Part shown: positions 26,127-35,444 of the stretch, one piece after another
How the letters are laid out: each line of letters opens with the position of its first letter
Position numbering within the stretch: position 1 is the stretch's first letter
Assembly (NCBI RefSeq): GCF_001550155.1
Contig: NZ_LRUF01000026.1
Span: 62,001-126,000, forward strand
Reading direction: 5' to 3'
DNA length: 64,000 nt
Source: Pseudoalteromonas arabiensis
GTDB taxonomy: Bacteria > Pseudomonadota > Gammaproteobacteria > Enterobacterales > Alteromonadaceae
Program-made: the position numbers and the translations under genes
The notes under the pieces: model-generated
Databases searched by the model: none
What the model saw: only the letters and a program-made list of their open reading frames with translations
Told to the model about the DNA's origin: nothing

Positions 26127-26912
26127 ATGAATTCAGCATTATGGGTAAGTAAAACAGGGTTAGCAGCGCAAGATTTGCGTATGACCACAATTTCAAACAA
26201 CTTAGCGAATGTGAGCACGGCCGGTTTCAAAAAAGACCGTGCCGTATTTGAAGATCTATTCTACCAAGTACAGAAGCAACCAGGCGCACAAGCAGATGAC
26301 TTGAATCAGTTACCGTCGGGTATTCAGGTGGGAACAGGGGTGCGTATTAATGGTACGCAAAAGCAATTTACTGAAGGAAGCTTTGAGACAAGTAGCAATC
26401 AATTAGATGTTGCGATTGCAGGGCAAGGCTTTTTTCAAATTGAAAGCCCAGATGGTGAGTTACTATACACACGTAATGGTCAATTCCAATTAAATTCAGA
26501 GTCTTTATTGGTGAATGGTAACGGCTTACCGCTTGCGCAAAATATCGCTCTACCAGAGGGGACAACTAAAGTCACCATCGGTCGCGATGGTACAGTGAGT
26601 GCGGTTGTTGATAATGGCGTTGAGCCAATTGAGTTGGGTCAGTTACTAACGGTTAATTTTGCGAACCCTGCTGGTTTAGAGAGCTTAGGTGGTAACCTTT
26701 ACCGTGAAACAGCAGCCTCAGGTGAAGCTATTGAAGGTGTGCCAGGTGAAGAAGCATTTGGTGAATTACAGCAATTTACCATTGAAGGTTCGAATGTCAG
26801 TGTTGTTGATGAAATGGTAAGTATGATTGCGGTACAGCGCGCGTACGAAATGAACGCTAAGGTCGTATCTGCAGCTGACGAAATGTTGCGTTTCATTAAT
26901 CAGAATGTGTGA
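26127..26912 (+). CDS. flgG: flagellar distal rod protein FlgG (lateral)
   Basis: 261 residues, as usual for FlgG. Motifs: MTTISNNLANVSTAGFKKDR near the N-terminus, YTRNGQFQLN in the middle, VDEMVSMIAVQRAYEMNAK at the C-terminus. The stop codon overlaps a possible GTG start of flgH. Confidence 0.96.
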   Translation: MNSALWVSKTGLAAQDLRMTTISNNLANVSTAGFKKDRAVFEDLFYQVQKQPGAQADDLNQLPSGIQVGTGVRINGTQKQFTEGSFETSSNQLDVAIAGQGFFQIESPDGELLYTRNGQFQLNSESLLVNGNGLPLAQNIALPEGTTKVTIGRDGTVSAVVDNGVEPIELGQLLTVNFANPAGLESLGGNLYRETAASGEAIEGVPGEEAFGELQQFTIEGSNVSVVDEMVSMIAVQRAYEMNAKVVSAADEMLRFINQNV

Positions 26913-26917
26913 TTGCT

Positions 26918-27637
26918 ATGATTAAGTTAAGTGCTACTGTTTTATTGGTTATGCTGCTAGCAGGATGCAGCACTACCGATCATGAACAATATGTGCAATG
27001 TAAAGTTGTTCATGGTGAACCCAAGTGCCCGATTCAAAAACAATCTAGAGCACGCGAAGACTATGAAGTCGCTAAAGATGCGTATCAAGTAGGCTTAAAT
27101 TATGAAAACGGTAGCCTTTACAGTGACAGCTATATGTTTTCTCTGTATTCCGATAAACGTGCTTATCGAGTGGGTGACATTTTAACGGTTGTTTTAAATG
27201 AGCGTACACAGTCGAGCAAAAGTGCTGATAGTAACTTAGAAAAAAATACTGATGTTGATGTGTCGGTGCCTTTTGCGGGTAACTTGAATGTCGCTGATTT
27301 TAATTTAGGAATTGGTTCAAGCACTGAATTTGATGGTGGTAGTAGCGCAAGTCAGCAAAACTTTTTAAGCGGTGCAATCACAGTCCGCGTTATTCATGTG
27401 CTGTCAAATGGCACATTAGTGATTAAAGGGCGCAAACAAATTCAGCTAAATCAAGGTGATGAATACATTGAAATGGAAGGTCTCGTTCGCCCAGATGATA
27501 TTGACGTAGCTAACCGCATTTCATCATTAAGAGTTGCCGAAGCACAAATTAGCTATACAGGTAGCGGCACACTAGCCGATGCATCAAGCCCAGGTTGGTT
27601 TACTTCTTTATTTAGCCGTTATTTAAATCCATTTTAG
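26918..27637 (+). CDS. flgH: flagellar L-ring lipoprotein FlgH (lateral)
   Basis: 239 residues from the ATG at 26918; a GTG at 26909, overlapping the flgG stop, would add three residues. Lipoprotein signal with lipobox LLAGC, so the mature protein is anchored at the outer membrane. FlgH core visible: YRVGDILTVVLNERTQSSKSA and IKGRKQIQLNQGDEYIEMEG. There is an unusually cysteine-bearing stretch after the lipobox (YVQCKVVHGEPKCP). Confidence 0.95.
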   Translation: MIKLSATVLLVMLLAGCSTTDHEQYVQCKVVHGEPKCPIQKQSRAREDYEVAKDAYQVGLNYENGSLYSDSYMFSLYSDKRAYRVGDILTVVLNERTQSSKSADSNLEKNTDVDVSVPFAGNLNVADFNLGIGSSTEFDGGSSASQQNFLSGAITVRVIHVLSNGTLVIKGRKQIQLNQGDEYIEMEGLVRPDDIDVANRISSLRVAEAQISYTGSGTLADASSPGWFTSLFSRYLNPF

Positions 27638-27646
27638 AGCGTAGAT

Positions 27647-28756
27647 ATGAAACAGATACTTTTACTATTGCTTGTTCTTAGTAGTTGCTTTACGCCAGTG
27701 CAAGCAGAGCCGTCTTCACGCCAGCTTCTTGAGCTGGTTGATGTCTTAGGAGTAAGAGACAATCAGCTTGTAGGTTACGGCTTAGTGGTTGGTCTAGCTG
27801 GTTCAGGCGATAAGGCACAAGTAAAGTTTTCTGCGCAATCTTTGAATAATATGCTTAAACAGTTCGGCGTCACAATGGATGAAAGCCGTCTGCCGAAATC
27901 AAAGAATATTGCTGCGGTTGCTGTGCATGCAACACTTCCTCCTATGGCCAACCCTGGCCAAGCAATTGATGTAACGGTCAACTCTTTAGGTGATGCCAAA
28001 AGCCTTCATGGGGGAAGTTTAATGCTTACTCCTTTAAAGGGCATTGATGGCAAAGTGTATGCGCTGGCACAAGGTAATCTTGTTGTAGGTGGTACTAATG
28101 CCAGTGGCCGTAATGGTTCATCTGTCACAGTAAACGTACCCACGTCGGGGATTATTCCTGACGGTGCGATTATTGAACGTAATACGGCTGATATGTTCAA
28201 GTTGCAACCTGATGTCATTTTGAATTTAAAAGAACCCAATTACCAAACCGCTCGAAACATTGTTAAAGCGATCAATAAAGTTTTTGGGCCATCGGTTGCA
28301 AGTGCTGAAAACTGGGGGCGTTTAAAAGTCAGTGCGCCAATCGACCCTGATAGCCGCAACACTTTTATGTCAATGCTTCAAGATATTCGTGTTGAACAGG
28401 GCTCTAAACAGCCTCGTGTTATTTTTAATAGTCGTACTGGTACGGTCGTGATGAACGAGTTGGTAAAAGTGAATCAAGCTGCGGTAAGTCATGGCAACTT
28501 GACCATTACGATTACTGAAATGGAAGGGGCTTCACAGCCTAACGCATTTTCGAATGGCAGAACGATGCCATTGCAATCGAGTAATATCGATGTGCAGGAG
28601 CAACACAATGGCATGTTACTGATGCCGGCAGGGACTTCGCTGGATGAAATTGTAAAAGCAATTAATGCGCTTGGTGCTACACCGAGTGAGTTAATGTCAA
28701 TTCTAATTGCGCTCGATAAGGCTGGCGCCTTAGAAGCTGAACTACTCGTGATTTAA
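27647..28756 (+). CDS. flgI: flagellar P-ring protein FlgI (lateral)
   Basis: 369 residues with a signal peptide (residues 1-20, ending VQA). FlgI motifs: DVLGVRDNQLVGYGLVVGLAG-like opening, KNIAAVAVHATLPP, and GGTNASGRNGSSVTVNVPTSG. Forms the ring in the peptidoglycan layer; needs FlgA as chaperone. Confidence 0.96.
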   Translation: MKQILLLLLVLSSCFTPVQAEPSSRQLLELVDVLGVRDNQLVGYGLVVGLAGSGDKAQVKFSAQSLNNMLKQFGVTMDESRLPKSKNIAAVAVHATLPPMANPGQAIDVTVNSLGDAKSLHGGSLMLTPLKGIDGKVYALAQGNLVVGGTNASGRNGSSVTVNVPTSGIIPDGAIIERNTADMFKLQPDVILNLKEPNYQTARNIVKAINKVFGPSVASAENWGRLKVSAPIDPDSRNTFMSMLQDIRVEQGSKQPRVIFNSRTGTVVMNELVKVNQAAVSHGNLTITITEMEGASQPNAFSNGRTMPLQSSNIDVQEQHNGMLLMPAGTSLDEIVKAINALGATPSELMSILIALDKAGALEAELLVI

Positions 28757-28771
28757 TAAGGGGTCAATATA

Positions 28772-29248
28772 GTGACTATTGAGTTAACCAAGCCGGATTT
28801 TAATACCTTACAATCGCTTGCTATCGATCCTGGTCAAGTTCAGCAGCTTATAGCTAATAATACGCAAGAGGAAGGAATTCAAAAGGCCGCGGAGCAATTT
28901 GAAGCTATTTTCTTACAGTTAGTATTGAAAAACATGCATGCAGCAACCGAGGCCGTGTCATCACAAAATGGCTTTTTTGCAAGTAAAGAGCAACAGCAAT
29001 TTCGTGATATGTATGATGCCCAAACAGCTCAGGAGCTAGCTGCAAATAACCAGTTAGGTTTAGCTGAGGCTATTGTCCGTCAATTTAGCGAAAAGTTTAC
29101 ACCGGTTGAAAATAAATTTAAGGAAATGGCACAGGTTGTCGCTGAACATAGTAAAGAGGTGAATGAAATTGAGGCAGCGCCTGCGCCTGTTGAGCGTTTA
29201 AGTGGCCCTGCATTCGCTCAATCACTTAATATTATTCCGATTAGGTAA
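28772..29248 (+). CDS. flgJ: rod-binding protein FlgJ (short form, lateral)
   Basis: 158 residues, GTG start with AAGGGG upstream. Contains only the rod-cap domain (AAEQFEAIFLQLVLKNMHAAT, MYDAQTAQELA) and lacks the C-terminal muramidase domain that makes typical gammaproteobacterial FlgJ about 310 residues. A peptidoglycan hydrolase must therefore be supplied from elsewhere. The short form is usual in several lateral and alphaproteobacterial systems. Confidence 0.9.
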   Translation: MTIELTKPDFNTLQSLAIDPGQVQQLIANNTQEEGIQKAAEQFEAIFLQLVLKNMHAATEAVSSQNGFFASKEQQQFRDMYDAQTAQELAANNQLGLAEAIVRQFSEKFTPVENKFKEMAQVVAEHSKEVNEIEAAPAPVERLSGPAFAQSLNIIPIR

Positions 29249-29253
29249 TTGCT

Positions 29254-30588
29254 ATGTCAATGATAAGTAACGCCATGAGTGGCTTAAATGCGGCTAATGT
29301 CGCTATGACGGTTGCAGGTCAAAATGTTGCAAATGCAGCGGTTGATGGCTACTCACGTCAAGCTGCAAGTTTTGCTACGAGCAACTCGCCGTTAGGCGGT
29401 GTTTATGTTAATTCAGTCGATCGTATTGTCGATGCATTTTTAAATGATGATATTTGGCGCACGCAGTCTGACTTGTCTTATTATCAAAGCAAGCAAACAT
29501 ATTTAGGTTATGTAGAAGAAATTGTTGGTACAGACTCGTTAAATTTTAATGATGCTGTTGGACAGATAACAAATGCCTTTAATGCTGCGGCAAGTAGCCC
29601 TGATTCAAACGCATATAGACAGCAAATTATTTCTTCATCGGAAGGATTGATACAAGATTTAGCACAAATGAATGGTGCGCTTTCGGCACAAATAGATAAG
29701 TTGAGCCTAGAGATGACGAACCTAGCAAGTAACACAAGTTCAACAGCTCAACAGATCGCGGACGTGAATCAGAGTATAGTGCAAGCTATAGCAAACAAGC
29801 AGCCTACCGCAGAACTCAAAGACAAGCGCGAACAATTAATAACAGAACTATCATCGCAGATAGGCATTGCCATCACTGAACGTGATGATGGCAGCCTTGA
29901 TATTAGTACCCTAAGTGGCGCGCCTTTAGTTATTGGGACTTCTGCTGCAACAGTGTCAGTTGCGGGAACTGAGGTTAGCACGTCATTAAAGGGGCAATCA
30001 TTTACACTTAATGACCAAGTCGGTGGTAAGTTTGGTGGCTTAATTAGTGCTGACTCACAGGTTATTCAACCAACACTTGAAAAGCTAAGTGATTTGGTCA
30101 AGGACTTTGCCGATGATGTGAATACTGCTTTATCTGAAGGATTTGACTTAAATGGTGATGCTGGTATTCCTTTATTTACTTACAACGTTGCAAATCCTCT
30201 ATCGTCAATTGAAATTAATCCTGCAATTGCCCCAGAAAAAATAGCGTTAATAGGGGGGGAGTTTGACGCAGGAGGAAATTGGGTTGCAGCAGGCGGGCGT
30301 GGCGATAATGCCAATGTCGCCAATATTATTGCGGCAATTCAAAGTAATGATGATGATTTCTCTGTATTGGTTGGGGATTTGGGAATTGCAAGTAAACAAA
30401 ATCAAAACAGTGCGACAACCTCTGAAGTGTTAAATAGCAATGCGGTACTTGCTCGAGATAGCCGAAGCGGCGTTAATTTAGATGAAGAAGCTGCTAATTT
30501 GCTGCATTTTCAACAAATGTACAGCGCTAATGCCAAAGTGATTACTACGGCTGATCAAGTATTCAATACTTTACTAACCATGTTTTAG
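29254..30588 (+). CDS. flgK: hook-filament junction protein FlgK (lateral)
   Basis: 444 residues. N-terminal axial motif (NVAMTVAGQNVANAAVDGYS, about residues 15-34) and C-terminal NLLHFQQMYSANAKVITTADQVFNTLLTM. First junction protein between hook and filament; client of FlgN. Confidence 0.95.
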   Translation: MSMISNAMSGLNAANVAMTVAGQNVANAAVDGYSRQAASFATSNSPLGGVYVNSVDRIVDAFLNDDIWRTQSDLSYYQSKQTYLGYVEEIVGTDSLNFNDAVGQITNAFNAAASSPDSNAYRQQIISSSEGLIQDLAQMNGALSAQIDKLSLEMTNLASNTSSTAQQIADVNQSIVQAIANKQPTAELKDKREQLITELSSQIGIAITERDDGSLDISTLSGAPLVIGTSAATVSVAGTEVSTSLKGQSFTLNDQVGGKFGGLISADSQVIQPTLEKLSDLVKDFADDVNTALSEGFDLNGDAGIPLFTYNVANPLSSIEINPAIAPEKIALIGGEFDAGGNWVAAGGRGDNANVANIIAAIQSNDDDFSVLVGDLGIASKQNQNSATTSEVLNSNAVLARDSRSGVNLDEEAANLLHFQQMYSANAKVITTADQVFNTLLTMF

Positions 30589-30597
30589 GAGTGAGTC

Positions 30598-31497
30598 ATG
30601 CGTATTAGTAGTCACCAATTTCATCTTAATTCAATTAAAAATATCCAACATAACACTGCAGAATTTAATAAAGCATCGGTTCAATTGTCGACCAATGATC
30701 GTATTTCGAAACCATCGGATGACCCTTTAGGTGCTGTAATGCTGCTAAAGCTTGAGAGTGAAATCGAGTCTTTATCGCAATATCAAAGCAACATGGATGC
30801 AGTCAATTACGCTTTAGGTCAGCAAGAAGTACAGCTAACAGGCATTGTAAATCAGAGCTACTCATTACAAGAGCTCATTACGACTGCAGCAGATGGTTCA
30901 ATGGGCACTGAGCAATTAAAAGCACTTGGACAAGAAATGCGGGTGATTTTTCAAGGAATGCTCGATTTAATGAATGCTCAGGATGGCGAAGGGCGTTATT
31001 TATTTTCTGGTAGCGAAACTAATAATAAGCCTTTTATTCAAGATGCAGCGGGAGATTACATTTATAACGGTGATGAACGTATTCGCGAAGTGGCAGTGTC
31101 ACCAGACTCTAACGTATTAACAAATATTATCGGTAGTGATTTAGACCCTAATGCTGATTTTTTAAACGCTATGAAAGATTATTTGGATTTAATTGACAAC
31201 CCACCTGCTGCGGGTGTTGGTAATGAATCGCGCACCATGATTAATAATTTATCTGATTATTTAGGGCATATTACCGGCGAAATAACAGTGATCGGTGGCA
31301 CGATGGCATCAATGGATTCGTTGGCAACCAGCAACCAAGACATCAATACGTTTACGACTAACCTGCGTGATGATATTAGTGCAGTTGACTACCCTGAAGC
31401 CTATATTCGCATGAACGAATCAATGGCCGCTTATGAGTCTTCGATGCAAGTGTATGCAAATGTTACACAGCTATCATTGTTTTCATATATTAAGTAG
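30598..31497 (+). CDS. flgL: hook-filament junction protein FlgL (lateral)
   Basis: 299 residues with flagellin-like ends: VQLSTNDRISKPSDDPLGAV near residues 27-46 and a C-terminal helix ending MQVYANVTQLSLFSYIK. Second junction protein. Confidence 0.94.
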   Translation: MRISSHQFHLNSIKNIQHNTAEFNKASVQLSTNDRISKPSDDPLGAVMLLKLESEIESLSQYQSNMDAVNYALGQQEVQLTGIVNQSYSLQELITTAADGSMGTEQLKALGQEMRVIFQGMLDLMNAQDGEGRYLFSGSETNNKPFIQDAAGDYIYNGDERIREVAVSPDSNVLTNIIGSDLDPNADFLNAMKDYLDLIDNPPAAGVGNESRTMINNLSDYLGHITGEITVIGGTMASMDSLATSNQDINTFTTNLRDDISAVDYPEAYIRMNESMAAYESSMQVYANVTQLSLFSYIK

Positions 31498-31521
31498 TTA
31501 TTGTTTAAGGAATAATTAATC

Positions 31522-32550
31522 ATGCTTGTTCAAGGTAGCGAGAAGCCAACGCAGATTGAATCAGTTAAGTCGAGCAAAGCATCTGTTGTTGAGCAGCAGA
31601 GCCCGGTGTCGGCGAGTGATGTAAAGCAATCAGCTAAACATACAGCTCCTGAACAAGGCCAAGTTGCCGTATTATCTCGATGGGCTAAAAAGGGCCAGTT
31701 GAGCCAAGCTATGGCGCAAGTTGAACATCGTGAAATGACCATAAAACAGTTATATTCAGGTCTTGAAAAACTCGCGCAACAGTTAAAATCAATGCCTAGT
31801 AGTGCACCGGTTTCTGCTTTACAAAGCCACAGTATGACGCAGCAAATTACTCAACTGCAGCAACAAGCAAGCGCACAAAGTTCAGGTCTAAATTCGCAAC
31901 TTAAAGTGCAGCAGCCAAATGCTCAAGTTGTGCGTCAGTTAAATAGTAAAGTCGATTTGATATCACAACGTCCGCACGATGAAAGTATTCATTTGCTGCT
32001 AGGACGAAGCGGTAAAGCTGTACATTTACAGCTACCGGCTAATCAAAGTGAAGCTGAAAACTTAAATACGATTGCTGAAGCATTCGCCAAGCAGCAAATA
32101 AATGTTGAGGTTAACCGCGATAACCGTCTACTGTTCACTACATCCCCTGAGCACAGTGATGCACTTAAAGAAAATTGGGTCATTACCGGCCAGGGAGTAC
32201 GGGTGGCAGCGGGTAACCCTATTTCACTTCAACTTTCAGAGCTCGCCAGTCCGCTTGATCAACTAGAAGAGTCGGTAAAAAAACAGCAAGATGTTAGCGC
32301 ACATTTAGATTTTATAAATCGTGCTCAGCGTCAGCTAAAGGCTAATTTATTACAAATCCAAGCCCAGCACCGTGAGCTTACAGCCCAATTACAGCAAATA
32401 GAAAAAAGTGCAGATGTCTCTGGTGAGCAAATGACGCAACTTAGCCAATCATTAAAATCAAAAATGCTTACGCCAAATGTTGATAACATTGCTGTGATAA
32501 CAGCACAAGCAAACATGACCCGTAGCATGGTGAAATACGCTTTAGCTTAA
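31522..32550 (+). CDS. unknown Q-rich protein between flgL and the flagellin gene
   Basis: 342 residues, not recognised with certainty. Very rich in glutamine and alanine, with predicted long helices at about residues 60-130 and 250-320 and a small compact part between (about residues 150-240, HDESIHLLLGRSGKAVHLQL...). The last residues (ITAQANMTRSMVKYALA) look like the D0 helix that ends flagellins and junction proteins, so it may be an exported axial or cap-like component. In other lateral clusters a gene called lafW sits near this place; equating the two is only a guess from position. Followed by a strong terminator, so it is probably the last gene of the flgB operon. Confidence 0.6.
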   Translation: MLVQGSEKPTQIESVKSSKASVVEQQSPVSASDVKQSAKHTAPEQGQVAVLSRWAKKGQLSQAMAQVEHREMTIKQLYSGLEKLAQQLKSMPSSAPVSALQSHSMTQQITQLQQQASAQSSGLNSQLKVQQPNAQVVRQLNSKVDLISQRPHDESIHLLLGRSGKAVHLQLPANQSEAENLNTIAEAFAKQQINVEVNRDNRLLFTTSPEHSDALKENWVITGQGVRVAAGNPISLQLSELASPLDQLEESVKKQQDVSAHLDFINRAQRQLKANLLQIQAQHRELTAQLQQIEKSADVSGEQMTQLSQSLKSKMLTPNVDNIAVITAQANMTRSMVKYALA

Positions 32551-32575
32551 AAGATAAATTAGTTTTTAAATTCGT

Positions 32576-32608
32576 ACAGCGTGCCTTGAAGCACGCTGTT
32601 GCGTTTTT
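32576..32608 (+). terminator. terminator after the flgB-flgL-unknown operon
   Basis: Stem ACAGCGTGC / GCACGCTGT with loop CTTGAA, followed by TGCGTTTTT. Separates the hook-basal-body operon from the flagellin gene. Confidence 0.9.
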
Positions 32609-32738
32609 AATAACAGGCAGTTTTGAACAGATTTAAAAATAAATGAAAAAAATAGAAAAAAAATTTTAGTTTTTACAATAGGTGGTCGCTCTTAATAAAT
32701 GAAAGTTAAATAAATAGAATTCACAGGAGAATTTAAAA

Positions 32739-33578
32739 ATGGCTTTATCAATTCAATCAAACATGGCGTCACTTTCTATTCAAAACCAACTTAACCGCAG
32801 CAACAACGATCTTTCTGTTGCACTTGAGCGTTTAGGTTCTGGTTTTAAAATTAACTCAGCAAAAGATGATGCTGCGGGTCTGCAAATCGCAACACGTCTT
32901 AATGCTCAGGTTCGTGGTCAAGAAGCTGGTCTTTATAACGGTAACAATGCAATGTCTATGATGCAAACAGCTGAAGGCGCGTTTGAAGAAATGACCAATA
33001 TTGCATACCGCATGAAAGAACTTGCAACGCAAGGTGCAAGTGACACAAATGGTGCAGGTGAGTGGACAGCACAAAGTGCAGAGTACACAGCTCTTGCAGC
33101 AGAGCTAACTAACATCATGGATAACACGTCGTTTGGTGACGGTACAACACTACTTGATGCAGCGGGTAAATTTGGTGCTGGTCAAGTTGATTTCCAAGTA
33201 GGTGCAAGTGCAGCAGAAACACTCGGTGTGGATATCTCAACTGAGCTTGGCAACGTAACTACTGCAATTGGTAACGCAGCAGCGTTTACTGATGTTGCAA
33301 CAGCTCAAGCTCAAATCGCATTTGTTGACACTATCATTGATGAGATTGGTACAGCGCGTTCTGGTTTAGGTGCAACAATGAACCGCCTTGAGCACACAAT
33401 GAACAACGTTACAAACATGAAAGAGAACACGCAAGCTTCTGCGGGTCAATTAATGGATGCTGATTTTGCACAAGAAACGTCAAACATGACTAAGCAACAG
33501 CTACTTATGAATTCTGGTATTTCAGTACTAAGTACAGCAAACAGCACAACACAAATGATTGGTTCACTATTACGTTAA
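32739..33578 (+). CDS. lafA: lateral flagellin
   Basis: 279 residues, a short flagellin. N-terminal D0/D1 (residues 1-130; SNMASLSIQNQLNRSNNDLS, LGSGFKINSAKDDAAGLQIA) and C-terminal D1/D0 (GATMNRLEHTMNNVTNMKEN, LSTANSTTQMIGSLLR) are well conserved; the variable centre is only about 60 residues. Strong ribosome-binding site CAGGAG. Codons are biased to frequent ones, as in an abundant protein. It stands alone between two terminators, so it has its own promoter, presumably sigma-28 dependent; I could not identify a classical GCCGATAA box ahead of it. Only one flagellin is encoded in this block. Confidence 0.95.
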   Translation: MALSIQSNMASLSIQNQLNRSNNDLSVALERLGSGFKINSAKDDAAGLQIATRLNAQVRGQEAGLYNGNNAMSMMQTAEGAFEEMTNIAYRMKELATQGASDTNGAGEWTAQSAEYTALAAELTNIMDNTSFGDGTTLLDAAGKFGAGQVDFQVGASAAETLGVDISTELGNVTTAIGNAAAFTDVATAQAQIAFVDTIIDEIGTARSGLGATMNRLEHTMNNVTNMKENTQASAGQLMDADFAQETSNMTKQQLLMNSGISVLSTANSTTQMIGSLLR

Positions 33579-33595
33579 TCTAATCATTATAATAA

Positions 33596-33619
33596 GCACC
33601 GCCAATTAAGCGGTGCTTT
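33596..33619 (+). terminator. terminator of the flagellin gene
   Basis: Stem GCACCGC / GCGGTGC with a seven-base loop followed by TTTG. The T tract is short; the second hairpin at 33623-33659 may help. Confidence 0.75.
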
Positions 33620-33622
33620 GCA

Positions 33623-33659
33623 ATAACGAAAGCGCTTTTTTGTAAAGTGCTTTCGTTAT
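33623..33659. repeat. long inverted repeat between flagellin gene and fliD
   Basis: Arms ATAACGAAAGCGCTTT (33623-33638) and AAAGTGCTTTCGTTAT (33644-33659): 16 pairs with one G-U, loop of five. It ends 19 bases before the fliD start. Could be a second terminator, a stabilising 3' structure for the flagellin mRNA, or a leader structure for fliD. Confidence 0.85.
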
Positions 33660-33678
33660 CGTTAATTGGAGAGCCAAT

Positions 33679-34971
33679 ATGACATCAGCGCTAAGCATTG
33701 ATCCCGCTAATTTAGCGAGTCAATACACGCAAATTGAGCGACAAGCAAAAGATCAGATTTTATCTACGCAATATGCAAAATATAATAATCAAATTAAAGC
33801 ATTTACTCAGCTTAAGAATGATTTATCAGATTTTTTTGATGCATTAGAAGATTACCAAGACCCTGATACAGGTTTGCTTACTAATACAGCGTCTGTTAGT
33901 AGCGAAACAAATATGAATGTGACAGCCTCAGCTGATGCAGTCAGCGGTGACTACGATATTTTTGTTGAGCAGTTAGCACAAGCACACCAGATAGCATTAA
34001 GTTTTGATCCAAGCCAACCCTTATCGACCGATGGCGAATTGGCTGTTAGCCTTGGCACGGACAGCTTCTCTGTTGACTTAGCGGGTTTGCCTGCGGGGGC
34101 AACGCTTACTGACTTGGCCAGTGCAATCAACAATCATGCTGACAATAGTGGCGTAAAAGCGACGTTGATGCGCTCAGGGAGTGAAACATTTTTAGTGCTG
34201 ACCAGTGAAGAGTCTGGTGTTGCAAATACTGTATCAACAACATTTACACCCGGTGCAGACGCAAATGGTGCAAATATTAGTAATGCCATTGCATCACAGC
34301 AAGAACTAACCAGTGCGCAAGATGCTATTGTAAAGCTAGGTGCAAATTCAAATATTACGGTGACCTCAACCAGTAACCAACTAGATAATGTTATTGATGG
34401 TGTGAGTATTAACCTTACTCAAGCCCAGCAGGCTGGAGAGACACCCATTAAAGTGTCTGTTGCACAAGATAATGAGAAAAGCGTTGAGAATATTCAGCAA
34501 TTTGTTGATAAATTCAATACATTATTAAGCTCAATAAACGATAACGATGCATTAAAAAGAGATGTTATGGCATCGGGAATAGGGCGTTCATTACGCAATG
34601 ACTTTCAAGGTGAATTTGCAGGGAAAACCTTATTTTCCATTGGTATTGAATTTGACCGTTATGGCAAGCTATCTATTGATAAAGGTAAGTTAGAAGATGC
34701 AATTGCCACTCAACCTGAGCAACTAACACACATGTTAACAGGTGCTGATGGTTTGATGGCGAAACTCGAGCAGCGTGTTGAGCCATACACAAAAAGCTAT
34801 GGCTTAATTAATGATAAGAAAAATACTCTGCAAGCGAGTTTAAACCTAGTGACAGATAAACAACAGCGCCATGAATATTCTATGGAGCAGGTTTACAACC
34901 GCTACTTATCACAATTTACGCAAATGCAAATAACGATTTCTAAATTAGAGTCATCAATGGGACAATTTTAA
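33679..34971 (+). CDS. fliD: filament cap protein FliD (lateral)
   Basis: 430 residues. N-terminal FliD domain (NLASQYTQIERQAKDQIL, YNNQIKAFTQLKNDLSDFFDAL), middle D2/D3 domains, C-terminal coiled region with VTDKQQRHEYSMEQVYNRYLSQFTQMQ. Caps the growing filament. Precedes fliS by 11 bases. Confidence 0.93.
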   Translation: MTSALSIDPANLASQYTQIERQAKDQILSTQYAKYNNQIKAFTQLKNDLSDFFDALEDYQDPDTGLLTNTASVSSETNMNVTASADAVSGDYDIFVEQLAQAHQIALSFDPSQPLSTDGELAVSLGTDSFSVDLAGLPAGATLTDLASAINNHADNSGVKATLMRSGSETFLVLTSEESGVANTVSTTFTPGADANGANISNAIASQQELTSAQDAIVKLGANSNITVTSTSNQLDNVIDGVSINLTQAQQAGETPIKVSVAQDNEKSVENIQQFVDKFNTLLSSINDNDALKRDVMASGIGRSLRNDFQGEFAGKTLFSIGIEFDRYGKLSIDKGKLEDAIATQPEQLTHMLTGADGLMAKLEQRVEPYTKSYGLINDKKNTLQASLNLVTDKQQRHEYSMEQVYNRYLSQFTQMQITISKLESSMGQF

Positions 34972-34982
34972 GGGGATTAATT

Positions 34983-35375
34983 ATGTATGATTTAAATGAT
35001 GGCTTTTCAGCTTATAAAAATACTTCAGTAGAAAGCCGTGCGGCTGGCGCTGATATTCATAAGTTAGTTTTAATGTTATTCGATGGGTTTTTAGATGAAC
35101 TTGAGCGGGTAGCTGGTCATATACAGCAAAAGCGTTTTGATAAAAAAGCTCAGGGCATCGAAAAAATGATGCGTATTCTTGGTGGTTTAGATGCCTCTTT
35201 AGATACAGAAAAAGGCGGCGAAGTCGTTGTTAATATGCAGCAGCTTTATGAGTACTGTGGTGGTGCTTTAATGACTGCAAGTCTTCAAAATGATTTATCT
35301 GCATTGTCATCTGTACGTGAAGTTATGCAAAACCTACAGCAGGGCTGGGCAGGATTAGGCTCTCAAGCTGCTTAA
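34983..35375 (+). CDS. fliS: flagellin export chaperone FliS (lateral)
   Basis: 130 residues. The four-helix FliS fold is evident from AYKNTSVESRAAGADIHKLVLMLFDGFLDEL (quoted in part: SRAAGADIHKLVLMLFDG, about residues 19-36). Binds unfolded flagellin in the cytoplasm. Followed by a terminator. Confidence 0.93.
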   Translation: MYDLNDGFSAYKNTSVESRAAGADIHKLVLMLFDGFLDELERVAGHIQQKRFDKKAQGIEKMMRILGGLDASLDTEKGGEVVVNMQQLYEYCGGALMTASLQNDLSALSSVREVMQNLQQGWAGLGSQAA

Positions 35376-35416
35376 TCACACCTTATTTATAAGTAATGTT
35401 ATTTGTTCTGAATCCA

Positions 35417-35444
35417 AAGCCAGCACTTTTAGCTGGCTTTTTTT
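35417..35444 (+). terminator. terminator after fliD-fliS
   Basis: Stem AAGCCAGC / GCTGGCTT, loop ACTTTTA, then five or six T. The next genes therefore need their own promoter, which should lie in 35445-35636; that stretch contains a TCCGATAA (35487-35494) resembling a sigma-28 -10 box, but no matching -35 at the usual distance. Confidence 0.9.
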
